NCBI GenBank assembly: GCA_964649825.1 | Contig: CAZYQW010000059.1 | Coordinates: forward strand, 1-14,274 | DNA: 14,274 bases | Direction: 5' to 3' | Origin: CAZYQW01 sp964649825 | GTDB taxonomy: Bacteria; Planctomycetota; B15-G4; JADJEK01 | Translations under genes and position numbers: made by a program | The notes under the pieces: model-generated | Told to the model about the DNA's origin: nothing | The model's input: the letters and a program-made list of their open reading frames with translations, nothing else | Databases searched by the model: none | In this document: positions 7,053-13,741 of the stretch, piece after piece | Numbering within the stretch: the first letter of the stretch is position 1 | Layout of the letters: each line of letters opens with the position of its first letter

Positions 7053-8441
7053 TCAGTCGACCTCGAGACGCTGGTTCACGGTCTTTCCGCCGGTCTCGAA
7101 CTCGTTGTTGGCGAACGCGTTCACGGTGCCCTTGGCCTGGTACCCGGCGCCGGCGATGTCGGGCCCGAGGCCGAATGCATTCTTCAGGCACGTGTTGCCC
7201 TCGATGTCGGTCAGCAGGCCGCCGTTGTCGATGCCCTCGTGCCCGTTCTCGATGCACTCGTTGCCGAGGAGCCGGACGCCGGTGCCCTCGCGGACGTGGA
7301 TGCCGTCGCCCTGGTTCTTCCTCAGCTCGTTGCCGGTGATCTGGTGCAGCCCGGTACCCAGGACCGCGATGCCGTCGTCGCCGCCGCGCTCGACCCGGTT
7401 GCCGCGGATCGATTGCTGCGAGCCGTTGACCTCGATCCCGGTCTCGCCGCAGCGGTCGATCTCGTTGTCCTGCACCGTGCCGTCGTCGCCCTCGACCCAG
7501 ATGCCGTCGTCCTCGGCCCGCAGGATCCGGTTCGCGCGCACCAGGGCGCCGCTCGCCTCGATCAGGATCGCGTCGTCGCCGATGTCGCTCAGCTCGTTGC
7601 CCTCGACGCGGATCGGCGCCCCGCTGCTGGACCAGGCCTCGATGCCGCTCCCGCCGACGGCGCGCACCTCGTTGCCCTTCACGCGCACGCCGCCGGCGCC
7701 CTCGACCTCGACCTCGAGACCGGTGCTCTCGATGTTCCGCAGCTCGTTGCCCTCGACGCGCGACGGCAGCGTGGCATGGGTCGGGTAGAGGTAGACGCCG
7801 TTAGACGTACGCCGGACCCGGTTCTCGAGGAACAGGATGCGCCCGTCGTAGACAGTGACGCAGTCGTTGCTGGCCTCGATCTCGTTGTCCTCGATGCGCG
7901 TCACGGACGCGGCCGCGGCCTCGACGTAGATCGCCTCGCCTTTGGTGTTGAACAGCTTGTTCTCGACGATCGTAGCGTCGCTGCCCTCGACGACGATCGC
8001 GGCCTGGTCGGCGCCGCGCACCTCGTTGTCGCGCAGGACGACGCCGTTGGCCGTGACGTCGATGCCGATCGTGCCGTTGACGAGCTTGAGGCCCTCGATG
8101 GTGACGCGGTCGGACGTCACGCGGATGCAGGGCGCCTTGTACTGGCCGTCGATGATCGCGCCCTCGCCCTTCAGCGTGAGCTCGATGTCGTCGATGGTGA
8201 CGTTCTCGAGGTAGACGCCCTTCTTGATCGTGACGACGTCGCCGGGCGCCGCGGCCGCGCATGCGTCCTGGATCGTCGCATAGGTCTTCGACGGCACCTT
8301 CAGGTCCTTGGCCGACGCGACCGCCACTGCGCCCAGTCCGAACAGGCCCACCAGGGCCATGCGTAATGGCCGGTGGCGCCTCGCGGCGGCGGGGGAATGG
8401 ATGGATTGAACGAACGACATGGACGGTCTCTTGATGCTCAT
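7053..8441 (-). CDS. Secreted right-handed parallel beta-helix protein (NosD/PbH1 type)
   Basis: Exported repeat protein of 462 residues. ATG at 8441 is preceded by CAGGAG about 8 bases upstream; the frame stays open far upstream, but the signal peptide fixes the start. Residues ~21-44 are the export signal (RRHRPLRMALVGLFGLGAVA, cut near ASA|KD). Next comes the typical lead-in YATIQDACAAAAPGDVVTI (about 54-72) seen in pectate-lyase-like beta helices. About fourteen rungs of ~23 residues follow, each with an asparagine-ladder motif [G/D/E]N-[E/R/K]-[L/I/V], for example VEGNELRNIESTGLEVEVEG and VRGNRVERGG-like rungs. The C-terminal cap ends GGKTVNQRLEVD. No catalytic Asp triad of a known lyase is evident, so it may be a carbohydrate-binding, surface or degraded-enzyme scaffold. 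Downstream is a clear terminator; upstream is a remnant of a paralogue. Confidence 0.9.
   Translation of the reverse strand: MSIKRPSMSFVQSIHSPAAARRHRPLRMALVGLFGLGAVAVASAKDLKVPSKTYATIQDACAAAAPGDVVTIKKGVYLENVTIDDIELTLKGEGAIIDGQYKAPCIRVTSDRVTIEGLKLVNGTIGIDVTANGVVLRDNEVRGADQAAIVVEGSDATIVENKLFNTKGEAIYVEAAAASVTRIEDNEIEASNDCVTVYDGRILFLENRVRRTSNGVYLYPTHATLPSRVEGNELRNIESTGLEVEVEGAGGVRVKGNEVRAVGGSGIEAWSSSGAPIRVEGNELSDIGDDAILIEASGALVRANRILRAEDDGIWVEGDDGTVQDNEIDRCGETGIEVNGSQQSIRGNRVERGGDDGIAVLGTGLHQITGNELRKNQGDGIHVREGTGVRLLGNECIENGHEGIDNGGLLTDIEGNTCLKNAFGLGPDIAGAGYQAKGTVNAFANNEFETGGKTVNQRLEVD
7590..7760. repeat. Direct DNA repeat inside the beta-helix gene
   Basis: The 21 bases at 7590-7610 recur exactly at 7740-7760, 150 bases apart; the core is CTCGTTGCCCTCGACGCG. 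It encodes the asparagine-ladder rung R-V-E-G-N-E-L. Identity at the DNA level, not just the protein level, suggests recent rung duplication or gene conversion, and such repeats could recombine to change rung number. Confidence 0.8.
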
Positions 8442-8588
8442 GACTCGACTCCTGAAGGGGTGGCGCACGCGCCGCGGAAATAAGGGATCGAAACGAGGGG
8501 CCGCGCCGAACCGAACGCGCGCCGGGGGGTTTCCGGCGCGCGCGCCCCGGCGGCAGCGCGAACGCGTCCGCGGCCGCGCGTCGCGGCA

Positions 8589-8675
8589 GTCCAGCTCGAG
8601 CCTCTGCTTCACGGCCGCGCCGCCGGGGCCGAACGAGTGGTCGACGAACGACGCGACCGTGCCCTTGCCCTCGAC
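8589..8675 (-). pseudogene. Remnant C-terminus of a beta-helix paralogue
   Basis: On minus, bases 8675 to 8589 encode VEGKGTVASFVDHSFGPGG then AAVKQRLELD. This aligns without gaps to the end of the neighbouring beta-helix protein (QAKGTVNAFANNEFETGG then KTVNQRLEVD), with 14 of 26 residues identical from KGTV on. No stop follows the final D, and no beta-helix rungs precede it. It therefore looks like the tail of a second copy whose body has been lost or replaced, lying about 150 bases upstream of the intact gene in the same orientation. The 8442-9056 interval otherwise contains no gene I can support. Confidence 0.6.
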
Positions 8676-8835
8676 CCGCGCCGGCCGGGAGACGAGCCGG
8701 GTGAGGATTACGCGGACTTGGCAGGTGCGCGCGCCGGCACCGTCCCCGTCGCGATGGCCAAGGTCCCTCTCCCCCTGACGGCGACGTCGCGCGGAAGGGG
8801 GTACGTACGGCATGAGAAACCGCGGCGGCGTCGTA

Positions 8836-8868
8836 ATCTATGTTGGCATATATAGTTGCAATTCCAAC
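8836..8868. promoter_or_regulatory. AT-rich island, probable promoter or operator
   Basis: In otherwise ~70% GC DNA, 8834-8868 is AT-rich and includes CATATATAG and TTGCAATT, flanked by GTTGG (8842-8846) and CCAAC (8864-8868). TTGGCA at 8844 resembles a -35 element, but no good -10 lies 17 bases on. It is about 190 bases before the membrane-protein gene (+) and 395 bases before the beta-helix start (-), so direction is undecided. Confidence 0.35.
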
Positions 8869-8973
8869 GTGCCGACTGCCGGCACCCAGCGTGAACAGTC
8901 GTCCGAGCGGCGCGTCACGTCGTCTGCGAGATCACTCCGTTGGGCGGCACGGAAGAACCTGCTTGACGGCTGC

Positions 8974-9022
8974 GGACTTTGTCCGGCAAAGTATCCACGG
9001 ACTTGGCGCGGCCAAGTACTCC
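8974..9022. promoter_or_regulatory. Two tandem imperfect palindromes upstream of the membrane-protein operon
   Basis: GGACTT-N9-AAGTA occurs twice, at 8974-8993 and 8999-9018, exactly 25 bases apart, each followed closely by CC. The first forms the stem ACTTTG/CAAAGT (8976-8981 with 8987-8992, 5-base loop). The second forms ACTTGGC/GCCAAGT (9001-9007 with 9011-9017, 3-base loop). They end 35 bases before the start codon at 9057. They could be paired operator sites for a dimeric regulator or two hairpins in the mRNA leader. The differing centres with conserved outer bases favour a protein site. Confidence 0.5.
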
Positions 9023-9056
9023 GCAGCTCGGATGGTTCGCTCCTTTGGAGGTCTGG

Positions 9057-9596
9057 ATGTTCGCCCATCACGTCAACGAGCCTCGACGACGCTTCATTCC
9101 CCGGTGGGAGTGGATCCTTGGACTGACGACGCTGGTCCTGCCGGGGTCCGTGTTCCTGTGGGGGCTCACGCGCGTCTCCGGACTCCCCGGGTACCTCGAC
9201 CTGTCCGACTGGCGCTCGGTTCCCTGGCCGCTTTGGATCATCGGCGTCTCCGGGACGGTCGCCACCATCGCCGGGTTGCTGGACTTGCACTACCACGTCA
9301 CCGGGAAGCGACTCGTGAGCAAGCGGGAACGATACGGCGAACTGATCGCACTCGGGTTGGGCGGCACGCCGTTGTTCGTGCTGATGATGGTCGCGAGTTG
9401 GACGACCGAGCCTCGACGGTTCCTGGCTCCCATCCTGGCCTTGACCATGTTCACCGTGGTGATGGTCTGCCTCGATGAGTTCGTCTATCACCGCCGATCC
9501 TGCTCGCGCTACGAGGCCACGCTGCACCGCACGCTCGTCCTCGGCAACGGCACAGCGTTCCTCGCCTGGTTCCAGTGGATCGCCGGCCGTGGCTAG
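9057..9596 (+). CDS. Five-helix membrane protein with a possible metal site, uncharacterised
   Basis: Integral membrane protein of 179 residues; I do not recognise a named family. ATG 9057 follows GGAGG (9047-9051) by five bases, so the start is firm. Predicted helices: ~19-38, 58-76, 95-114, 123-139, 159-176. The N-terminus (EPRRRF) and the loops at 77-94 (GKRLVSKRER) and 140-158 are positively charged, which puts them inside the cell. The polar residues group in those inner loops: D76-x-H78-x-H80 just after helix 2, D140-E141-x3-H145 after helix 4, and E153-x3-H157 before helix 5. All would lie at the same membrane face and could bind a metal. The last residues run LVLGNGTAFLAWFQWIAGRG. The next gene starts inside this one (8-nt overlap), indicating translational coupling to a metallophosphoesterase. 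A shared lipid or nucleotide substrate is inference. Confidence 0.75.
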   Translation: MFAHHVNEPRRRFIPRWEWILGLTTLVLPGSVFLWGLTRVSGLPGYLDLSDWRSVPWPLWIIGVSGTVATIAGLLDLHYHVTGKRLVSKRERYGELIALGLGGTPLFVLMMVASWTTEPRRFLAPILALTMFTVVMVCLDEFVYHRRSCSRYEATLHRTLVLGNGTAFLAWFQWIAGRG

Positions 9597-10923
9597 CTCC
9601 GCGCGCGCTTCGGCTCGGCCCGTCCGCGAACCGAGCTCCGCGCCGGTGCCGCATCTCGCGCGAGGGGCTGCCATTTCGGCCAATGGCTGGCTTCGCCGGG
9701 GAGCGGCGGTGCTGGCCGAACATCCCGCGCTCGTACGTTCGGCGGAGACCGTGCGCGGATTCGGCGACGGTGGTGCGTGGATGGCCTTGGCGTTGTCCGC
9801 GGTGCGGAACCGCCGCGTCGCGCCGAAGGAATCGCGGTTCCTGGCCCTCGGCTTGCGGAAGTACGGCCTCTGCCTCCTCGCGGCCGGCAGCGCCGCCGCG
9901 GTCTCGTCGAGGGCGGGGACGGCGTGCGCGGTCGCGTTCGGACTGCTCGCGTTCTATGCGGTCGAGGCACGGCGCGTCTTCGACTTCCCGGCCGCGATCG
10001 ACTACGGGCGGCGGGCACGAACGGCGGCGCGGGCCCTGCATCGTCGCGCCGGAGGAACCATCACGATCCTGACGCGCGTTGTGCCGATCGCGGCCTTCAT
10101 GCTCCTCGGCTGGCTCGCCAATGGACGCCCGCGGCGGAACTTCGTCGTCGGGTGCATGGCGGTGATCCTTTGGTACGAGTCCTTGCGGCGACACGAGGAC
10201 GGGACGCCGTGCTTCGTTGAGCTCGGAGCATCCGCGCCGCTGTCGGTCCGCCGCGTGGGCGATTGCGACCCCGGCCCCGACCCCATCAAGGTGCTGTATG
10301 CCAGTGACCTGCACCTCGGGTCCTGGGGCGCATCGCGTGCGATGCGGGAGCTGCAGCGGGTCACGGTCCGAGAGCGGCCGGACGTCGTGCTGCTCGGCGG
10401 CGACCTAGTGGATACTCCACGGGCCCTGCCAGACCTCCGCGAGTGGACGCGCCGGCTCCGGCGCTGGGCCGCGGTCGCCGCGGTCCCAGGCAACCACGAC
10501 GCCCGGTGGCTGGTGCAAGTCGCATCCATGGTGACGGAGGCCGGCGGGCACTGGCTCCCCGATCGCCCGCTGCGGCTGCGTGGGCTTCGGATCGACGGGG
10601 CGCCGGAGCAAGTCGCTTGCGGCGGAAGACGGCGGCTGCTGTGCTCGCATCACCCAGATGTCTTCGAGTCCGCGGTGGCGCTAGGCTACGACCTAGTGCT
10701 GGCCGGCCATCTCCACGGCGGACAGATGATCCTCTGCAACGTCCGCGGCCGTCATTACCCCGGTGCGATCCACTCCCGCTGGACGGGCCCCGAGTTCGCA
10801 GCCGCGCAAACGACCATGTGGGTCAGCCGTGGTCTCGCCGACACGTTGCCGGTTCGCTTGCGATGTCCGCGCGAGGTCCTCCTCGCGACCCTGCGGCGTG
10901 CCGCCTCGTCTCCGCTCGAATGA
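9589..10923 (+). CDS. Membrane-anchored calcineurin-like metallophosphoesterase
   Basis: A two-metal phosphoesterase of 444 residues that hydrolyses phosphate mono- or diesters; the substrate is unknown. The likely start is GTG 9589, overlapping the previous stop by 8 nt (GTGGCTAG); no strong Shine-Dalgarno is needed if coupled. Residues 1-~235 are a membrane domain with hydrophobic segments near 93-125 (two passes possible), 161-177 and 184-196. The catalytic domain follows with all five metal blocks: D240-L-H242 (ASDLHLGS), GGDLVD (270-275), PGNHD (300-304), CSHHP (352-356) and GHLHGG (373-378). The GHLHGG ending and domain order resemble YkuE/LpxH-like phosphoesterases that act at the membrane. 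The N-terminal third has no clear homologue to my eye. It is coupled to a five-helix protein with a possible metal site, so the two probably act on one membrane substrate. Confidence 0.9.
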   Translation: MASSARASARPVREPSSAPVPHLARGAAISANGWLRRGAAVLAEHPALVRSAETVRGFGDGGAWMALALSAVRNRRVAPKESRFLALGLRKYGLCLLAAGSAAAVSSRAGTACAVAFGLLAFYAVEARRVFDFPAAIDYGRRARTAARALHRRAGGTITILTRVVPIAAFMLLGWLANGRPRRNFVVGCMAVILWYESLRRHEDGTPCFVELGASAPLSVRRVGDCDPGPDPIKVLYASDLHLGSWGASRAMRELQRVTVRERPDVVLLGGDLVDTPRALPDLREWTRRLRRWAAVAAVPGNHDARWLVQVASMVTEAGGHWLPDRPLRLRGLRIDGAPEQVACGGRRRLLCSHHPDVFESAVALGYDLVLAGHLHGGQMILCNVRGRHYPGAIHSRWTGPEFAAAQTTMWVSRGLADTLPVRLRCPREVLLATLRRAASSPLE

Positions 10924-10934
10924 CTCGGTCTTGC

Positions 10935-10956
10935 GGGGCCAACGGTGAGCGGCCCC
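10935..10956 (+). terminator. Stem-loop after the metallophosphoesterase
   Basis: GGGGCC (10935-10940) pairs with GGCCCC (10951-10956) around a 10-base loop, 12 bases after the stop codon. No U-tract follows. Position fits an operon end, also facing the convergent truncated gene. Confidence 0.4.
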
Positions 10957-11008
10957 AGCGAGGCCGGCGGCGCCGACGACAGGCGGCGTGTGCGCAAGTC
11001 CGAACTCC

Positions 11009-11419
11009 CTAGCGATCGCGCTCGCCCCCTTTGTGGACGACCACGCGGTCGACGCCCCGGCGCAGGGCCGTGGGAAGCTTGCCGAGCCGCGGCGTGTAGC
11101 GGAGGGTCTCCGTGCGGGCGTCGTCGTGAGTCTTGAAGTCGGCGTCGATCGCCAGGTTCACGCGCGTGCCGTCGTTGAAGTGGGCCACGAAGAGGAATGC
11201 CTTCTGCACGAGCGGGGCGGAGCGGTCCGACTTGTCGGGCATCTCCGCAAGGCCCGGGTCTTTGTCCTCCAGGCGGACAAAGGTGTCGGGGTCCGTATCG
11301 AGGATGAAGTCGAAGTCCGTGCCGACGACGGAGGACGCGTAGCGCGGTTCGTCGCCGGCTGGAGTGGGTGCGAATGCCAGCACCAGGAGTGTCGTGAAGT
11401 CCATGTCCATTCGCGCCAT
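11009..11419 (-). CDS. N-terminal part of a secreted protein, apparently truncated
   Basis: 136 codons from ATG 11419 (ATGs at 11410 and 11404 are alternatives; none has a strong Shine-Dalgarno). A short signal peptide is likely (FTTLLVLAFAPTPA|GDEP). The body reads SSVVGTDFDFILDTDPDTFV, EMPDKSD, AFLFVAHFNDGTRVNLAID and RLGKLPTALRRGVDRVVVHK. From memory, this matches the first half of a secreted conserved family whose longer members continue past the VVVHKG segment into a HExxH-like region (FHExxH). Here the frame ends GGERDR-stop right after that segment, so the putative metal-binding half is absent. The following bases in other frames do not continue the family. I read it as a gene cut by deletion; a genuinely short version is possible. 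Confidence 0.55.
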   Translation of the reverse strand: MARMDMDFTTLLVLAFAPTPAGDEPRYASSVVGTDFDFILDTDPDTFVRLEDKDPGLAEMPDKSDRSAPLVQKAFLFVAHFNDGTRVNLAIDADFKTHDDARTETLRYTPRLGKLPTALRRGVDRVVVHKGGERDR

Positions 11420-11501
11420 CGCTTTCGATCAGGGATCGGTGAACGACGAGACGTTGGCTTGTTTCTTATGTGCTTCGGGATCGTGCGTGGCCGGGTCCCC
11501 C

Positions 11502-11772
11502 CTACGCGCTCTGGTGCATCGTCACGTAAGCGAGCTGGTTCAGGATCCGGCCCGGCCGCGGGTAGAAGCGCCGGTACGCGCGCTTGTCTCGGCCGCGAGC
11601 TCGTCGGGCGTGAGCACTGCGTTCACACCGGTCGGCTCGTGGCCGCCGTAGATGGAGTCGTCCTCCTCCTGGCCCTTGCGGATGTCGTGCCACATCGGCG
11701 TCCGGGACACGGGGCGACGGACGTGAACTGCGCGGAGTCCGGGACGAGGCGGACGGGGAGGTCGACGGTCCC
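11502..11772 (-). pseudogene. C-terminal fragment of a radical SAM (B12-binding type) protein, two frameshifts
   Basis: Three consecutive minus frames join into one protein tail. 11769-11701 reads TVDLPVRLVPDSAQFTSVAP then CPG. 11698-11590 reads TPMWHDIRKGQEEDDSIYGG, HEPTGVNAVLTPDELAAE. 11583-11502 reads RAYRRFYPRPGRILNQLAYV, ending TMHQSA-stop. Each switch equals loss of one base (near 11700 and near 11587). PDxAQFTxxxPxPGTPMW and the xELxxxxxRAYRRFYxRPxxIL ending are hallmarks of the C-terminal part of cobalamin-binding-type radical SAM enzymes. The CxxxCxxC cluster and B12 domain are missing: the fragment starts abruptly beside the stop of the TPR gene. It is therefore a dead remnant, or an intact tail with two sequencing errors; the missing N-terminus favours a remnant. 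Confidence 0.6.
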
Positions 11773-11773
11773 G

Positions 11774-11793
11774 TGACGCCCCGTGGCGCGTCA
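11774..11793 (-). terminator. Stem-loop at the TPR gene stop
   Basis: TGACGC (11774-11779) pairs with GCGTCA (11788-11793) around an 8-base loop. The right arm includes the TPR stop codon. There is no U-tract on minus, so termination by this alone is doubtful. Confidence 0.3.
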
Positions 11794-13452
11794 GGCTCCC
11801 GGTTCGCAGTAGCAGGACGACTTCGGACGCACGTCGGCGCGCGTCCAGACCTGGGTCAACCGGGTCTCCAGCGCGACCGCGTCCCGCGTCTTTCCCTGGG
11901 CCCGCAGCGCGTTCGAGAGGCCGAGGATCGACCACCCGTTCTGGGCGTTCTTGGCGAGGTCCTCCCGGTAGACCACTTCCGCCTCGTCCGCGCGGCCCGC
12001 TCCCATCAAGAGCGCCCCGAGCGCGTGCCGCACCGGCTGCATCCATCCCGGAGGCTCGTCATAGCGGAGCGCTTCCTCGAGCCGCACGCCTTCGCGGAGC
12101 GTCGCGAACGCCTCGTCGTGCTGTCCGTCGCGGTACGCGAGCTCGCCCTTCAGCATGTGACGCGCCACCGCGAGGACCTCCGCGGCGGAGTTGTTGCCGA
12201 TCGACCAATCCTCCGGGACGAGCGCCGCCTCGCTCTCGAAACGGACGAACTCGGCGCGCGCCTCGGTCGTACGTCCAAGGGCGGAGAACGCCACGCCGCG
12301 CGCGTAGTGCCGCATCGCGCGGCTGATGCGACGGAACTCGGGCGCGGCGGGCGTCGTCAGGATCTCGTCCCACTTGCCGAACCGGATCATCACGTGCCAC
12401 GTCACCGGCATGAAGCCGTCCGCGACGTGGGGGAAGCCGCGCATGAAGCTCTCGGGGACGTCACGTTCGAGCTCGCGCGCCGCGCGCATCGCCGTCTCGT
12501 AGCGCCCCTCCATCATTGCCGCGTACGCGAGGAAGTGGAGGTTGTGGATAAAGTAGAGGCTGTAAAACTCCGGCTCCGGCGCCTTCGCGAAGTAGGCGCG
12601 ATCGGCCGCCACCGCGCGCTCGTTCGCGTCCGCGGCGTCCGCCCAACGGCCGACGCGCGCGAAGATGTGCGCGGGCATGTGGACGAGGTGTCCGGCTCCG
12701 GGGACGAGGTCGGACAGCCGCTCCGCCGCCGCGACCGCGCGCTCCGGAGTGTTCGATGCCTCGACGGTGTGGATGTAGAAGTGGTTCGCGCCCGGGTGGT
12801 CGGGGTGTCTCGCGAGGACCGCCTCGAGCACGCCGACGATCTCCTCGGTGCGTCCTTTCGGTCGCCCGTCCTTCTCCCACAGGTCCCACGGCTGCAGGTT
12901 CATCAGTGACTCGGCGAACAACGCGCCCACGTCCGGGTCGTCGGGGAACGCTCGCCATGCGTCTTCCATCGCGGCGGCGTACGCCTGGTCGAGCGGGGAG
13001 CGGTCCTCCGGGATCGGCAACGCGTAGCGTTCATTCACCGCGCGGACCAGCGCCTGCTCCACCGGTGAACCGTTCTCGACGCGCGCCGCCGCCTCCCTTG
13101 CCGCCTCGTACGCGAGCCGCGACTGCTCCTCGGTCATCTGCGGGTTGTTGATGTGGAGTCCACGCGCGTACGCCATTCCCCAGTAGCCCATCGGACTCTC
13201 GGGGTCGGCAAGCGTCGTCGCTTCGAACGACCGAATCGCCTCGTCGTGGTTGAAGCCGTAGAGCAGCGAGATGCCCTGGTCGAAGTAAAGTTGTGCTTCG
13301 GGCTCGGATGTCGTGATCGGGAAATGATAGTCGCCGAGACCGGGATGCAGCTCCCGCGCGACACCGTCGGCGGCGTCACCGTGCTGGGCAGCAACCGGAT
13401 CGAGAGTCAGAAACAGGGTCGAGAGCAGGATGACGCAGGCAGCTCGGGCCAT
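11791..13452 (-). CDS. Secreted tetratricopeptide-repeat protein
   Basis: Exported helical-repeat protein, 553 residues, molecular role unknown. ATG 13452 follows AGAGGA about 8 bases upstream. The signal peptide is residues 1-22 (CVILLSTLFLTLDPVAA|QHGD). TPR-like units are clear at YFDQGISLLYGFNHDEAIRS (56-75), with YWGMAYARGLHINNP after it, and then around 200-270, 290-330 and 380-520 (for example ARHMLKGELAYRDGQHDEAF). A histidine-rich centre stands out: NHFYIHTVEAS (H224, H228, E231) and GAGHLVHMPAHIF (H255, H258, H262). The protein ends KSSCYCEPGA, a CxC tail that I recall in relatives of this family. TPRs normally mediate protein contacts; the His and Cys groups hint at a bound metal. 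It is a single-gene unit transcribed away from uvrA. Confidence 0.88.
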   Translation of the reverse strand: MARAACVILLSTLFLTLDPVAAQHGDAADGVARELHPGLGDYHFPITTSEPEAQLYFDQGISLLYGFNHDEAIRSFEATTLADPESPMGYWGMAYARGLHINNPQMTEEQSRLAYEAAREAAARVENGSPVEQALVRAVNERYALPIPEDRSPLDQAYAAAMEDAWRAFPDDPDVGALFAESLMNLQPWDLWEKDGRPKGRTEEIVGVLEAVLARHPDHPGANHFYIHTVEASNTPERAVAAAERLSDLVPGAGHLVHMPAHIFARVGRWADAADANERAVAADRAYFAKAPEPEFYSLYFIHNLHFLAYAAMMEGRYETAMRAARELERDVPESFMRGFPHVADGFMPVTWHVMIRFGKWDEILTTPAAPEFRRISRAMRHYARGVAFSALGRTTEARAEFVRFESEAALVPEDWSIGNNSAAEVLAVARHMLKGELAYRDGQHDEAFATLREGVRLEEALRYDEPPGWMQPVRHALGALLMGAGRADEAEVVYREDLAKNAQNGWSILGLSNALRAQGKTRDAVALETRLTQVWTRADVRPKSSCYCEPGA

Positions 13453-13741
13453 CGCCGGGTCCTCTTTTTAAGAAGCGGATCTACTCAATGATAACCCCCC
13501 GGCCCCGCGAATGGGAACGCGTGCAAGGCGGCCGCGGTCCGCGCCAACCCCGCCGTCATGGCCGCCTGCGCCAACTCGGGCAATTGCGCCAACCGCACCG
13601 GTCATGGCCGCCGCCGAGAGCCGGATACAGGCCGCCGGCGCGTTTTGGGGCGCCCGATCCCCGACGGAATATCGCGCCGCGGGGCGTTTTGCGCGCCGCT
13701 CCGGCGACGGCGTATATTTATCGTTTGCCTTCTCAAGCCCC
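13453..13741. other. Divergent intergenic region with short repeats
   Basis: This lies between the TPR gene (-) and uvrA (+). GCGCCAAC occurs at 13541, 13568 and 13586 (spacings 27 and 18 bases), and GTCATGGCCGCC occurs at 13556 and 13601. On the uvrA side, 13711-13724 (CGTATATTTATCGT) is AT-rich and could be the uvrA promoter. On the TPR side, 13459-13466 (CTTTTTAA) and 13481-13496 are less GC-rich. The plus frame leading into uvrA is open from ATG 13511, but the encoded sequence is Pro/Ala/Arg-rich and not UvrA-like. No gene is supported. Confidence 0.5.

Noticed and set aside
6861..8366. A 501-codon plus frame opposite the beta-helix gene
   Set aside because: Its product is a repetitive Val/Ala/Asp/Leu pattern produced by reading the rung repeats backwards; the minus strand is the real gene.
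8844..8860. Sigma-54-like sequence (TTGGCATATATAGTTGCA)
   Set aside because: The GG and GC pairs are 11 bases apart rather than the strict 10, so a sigma-54 promoter is not supported.
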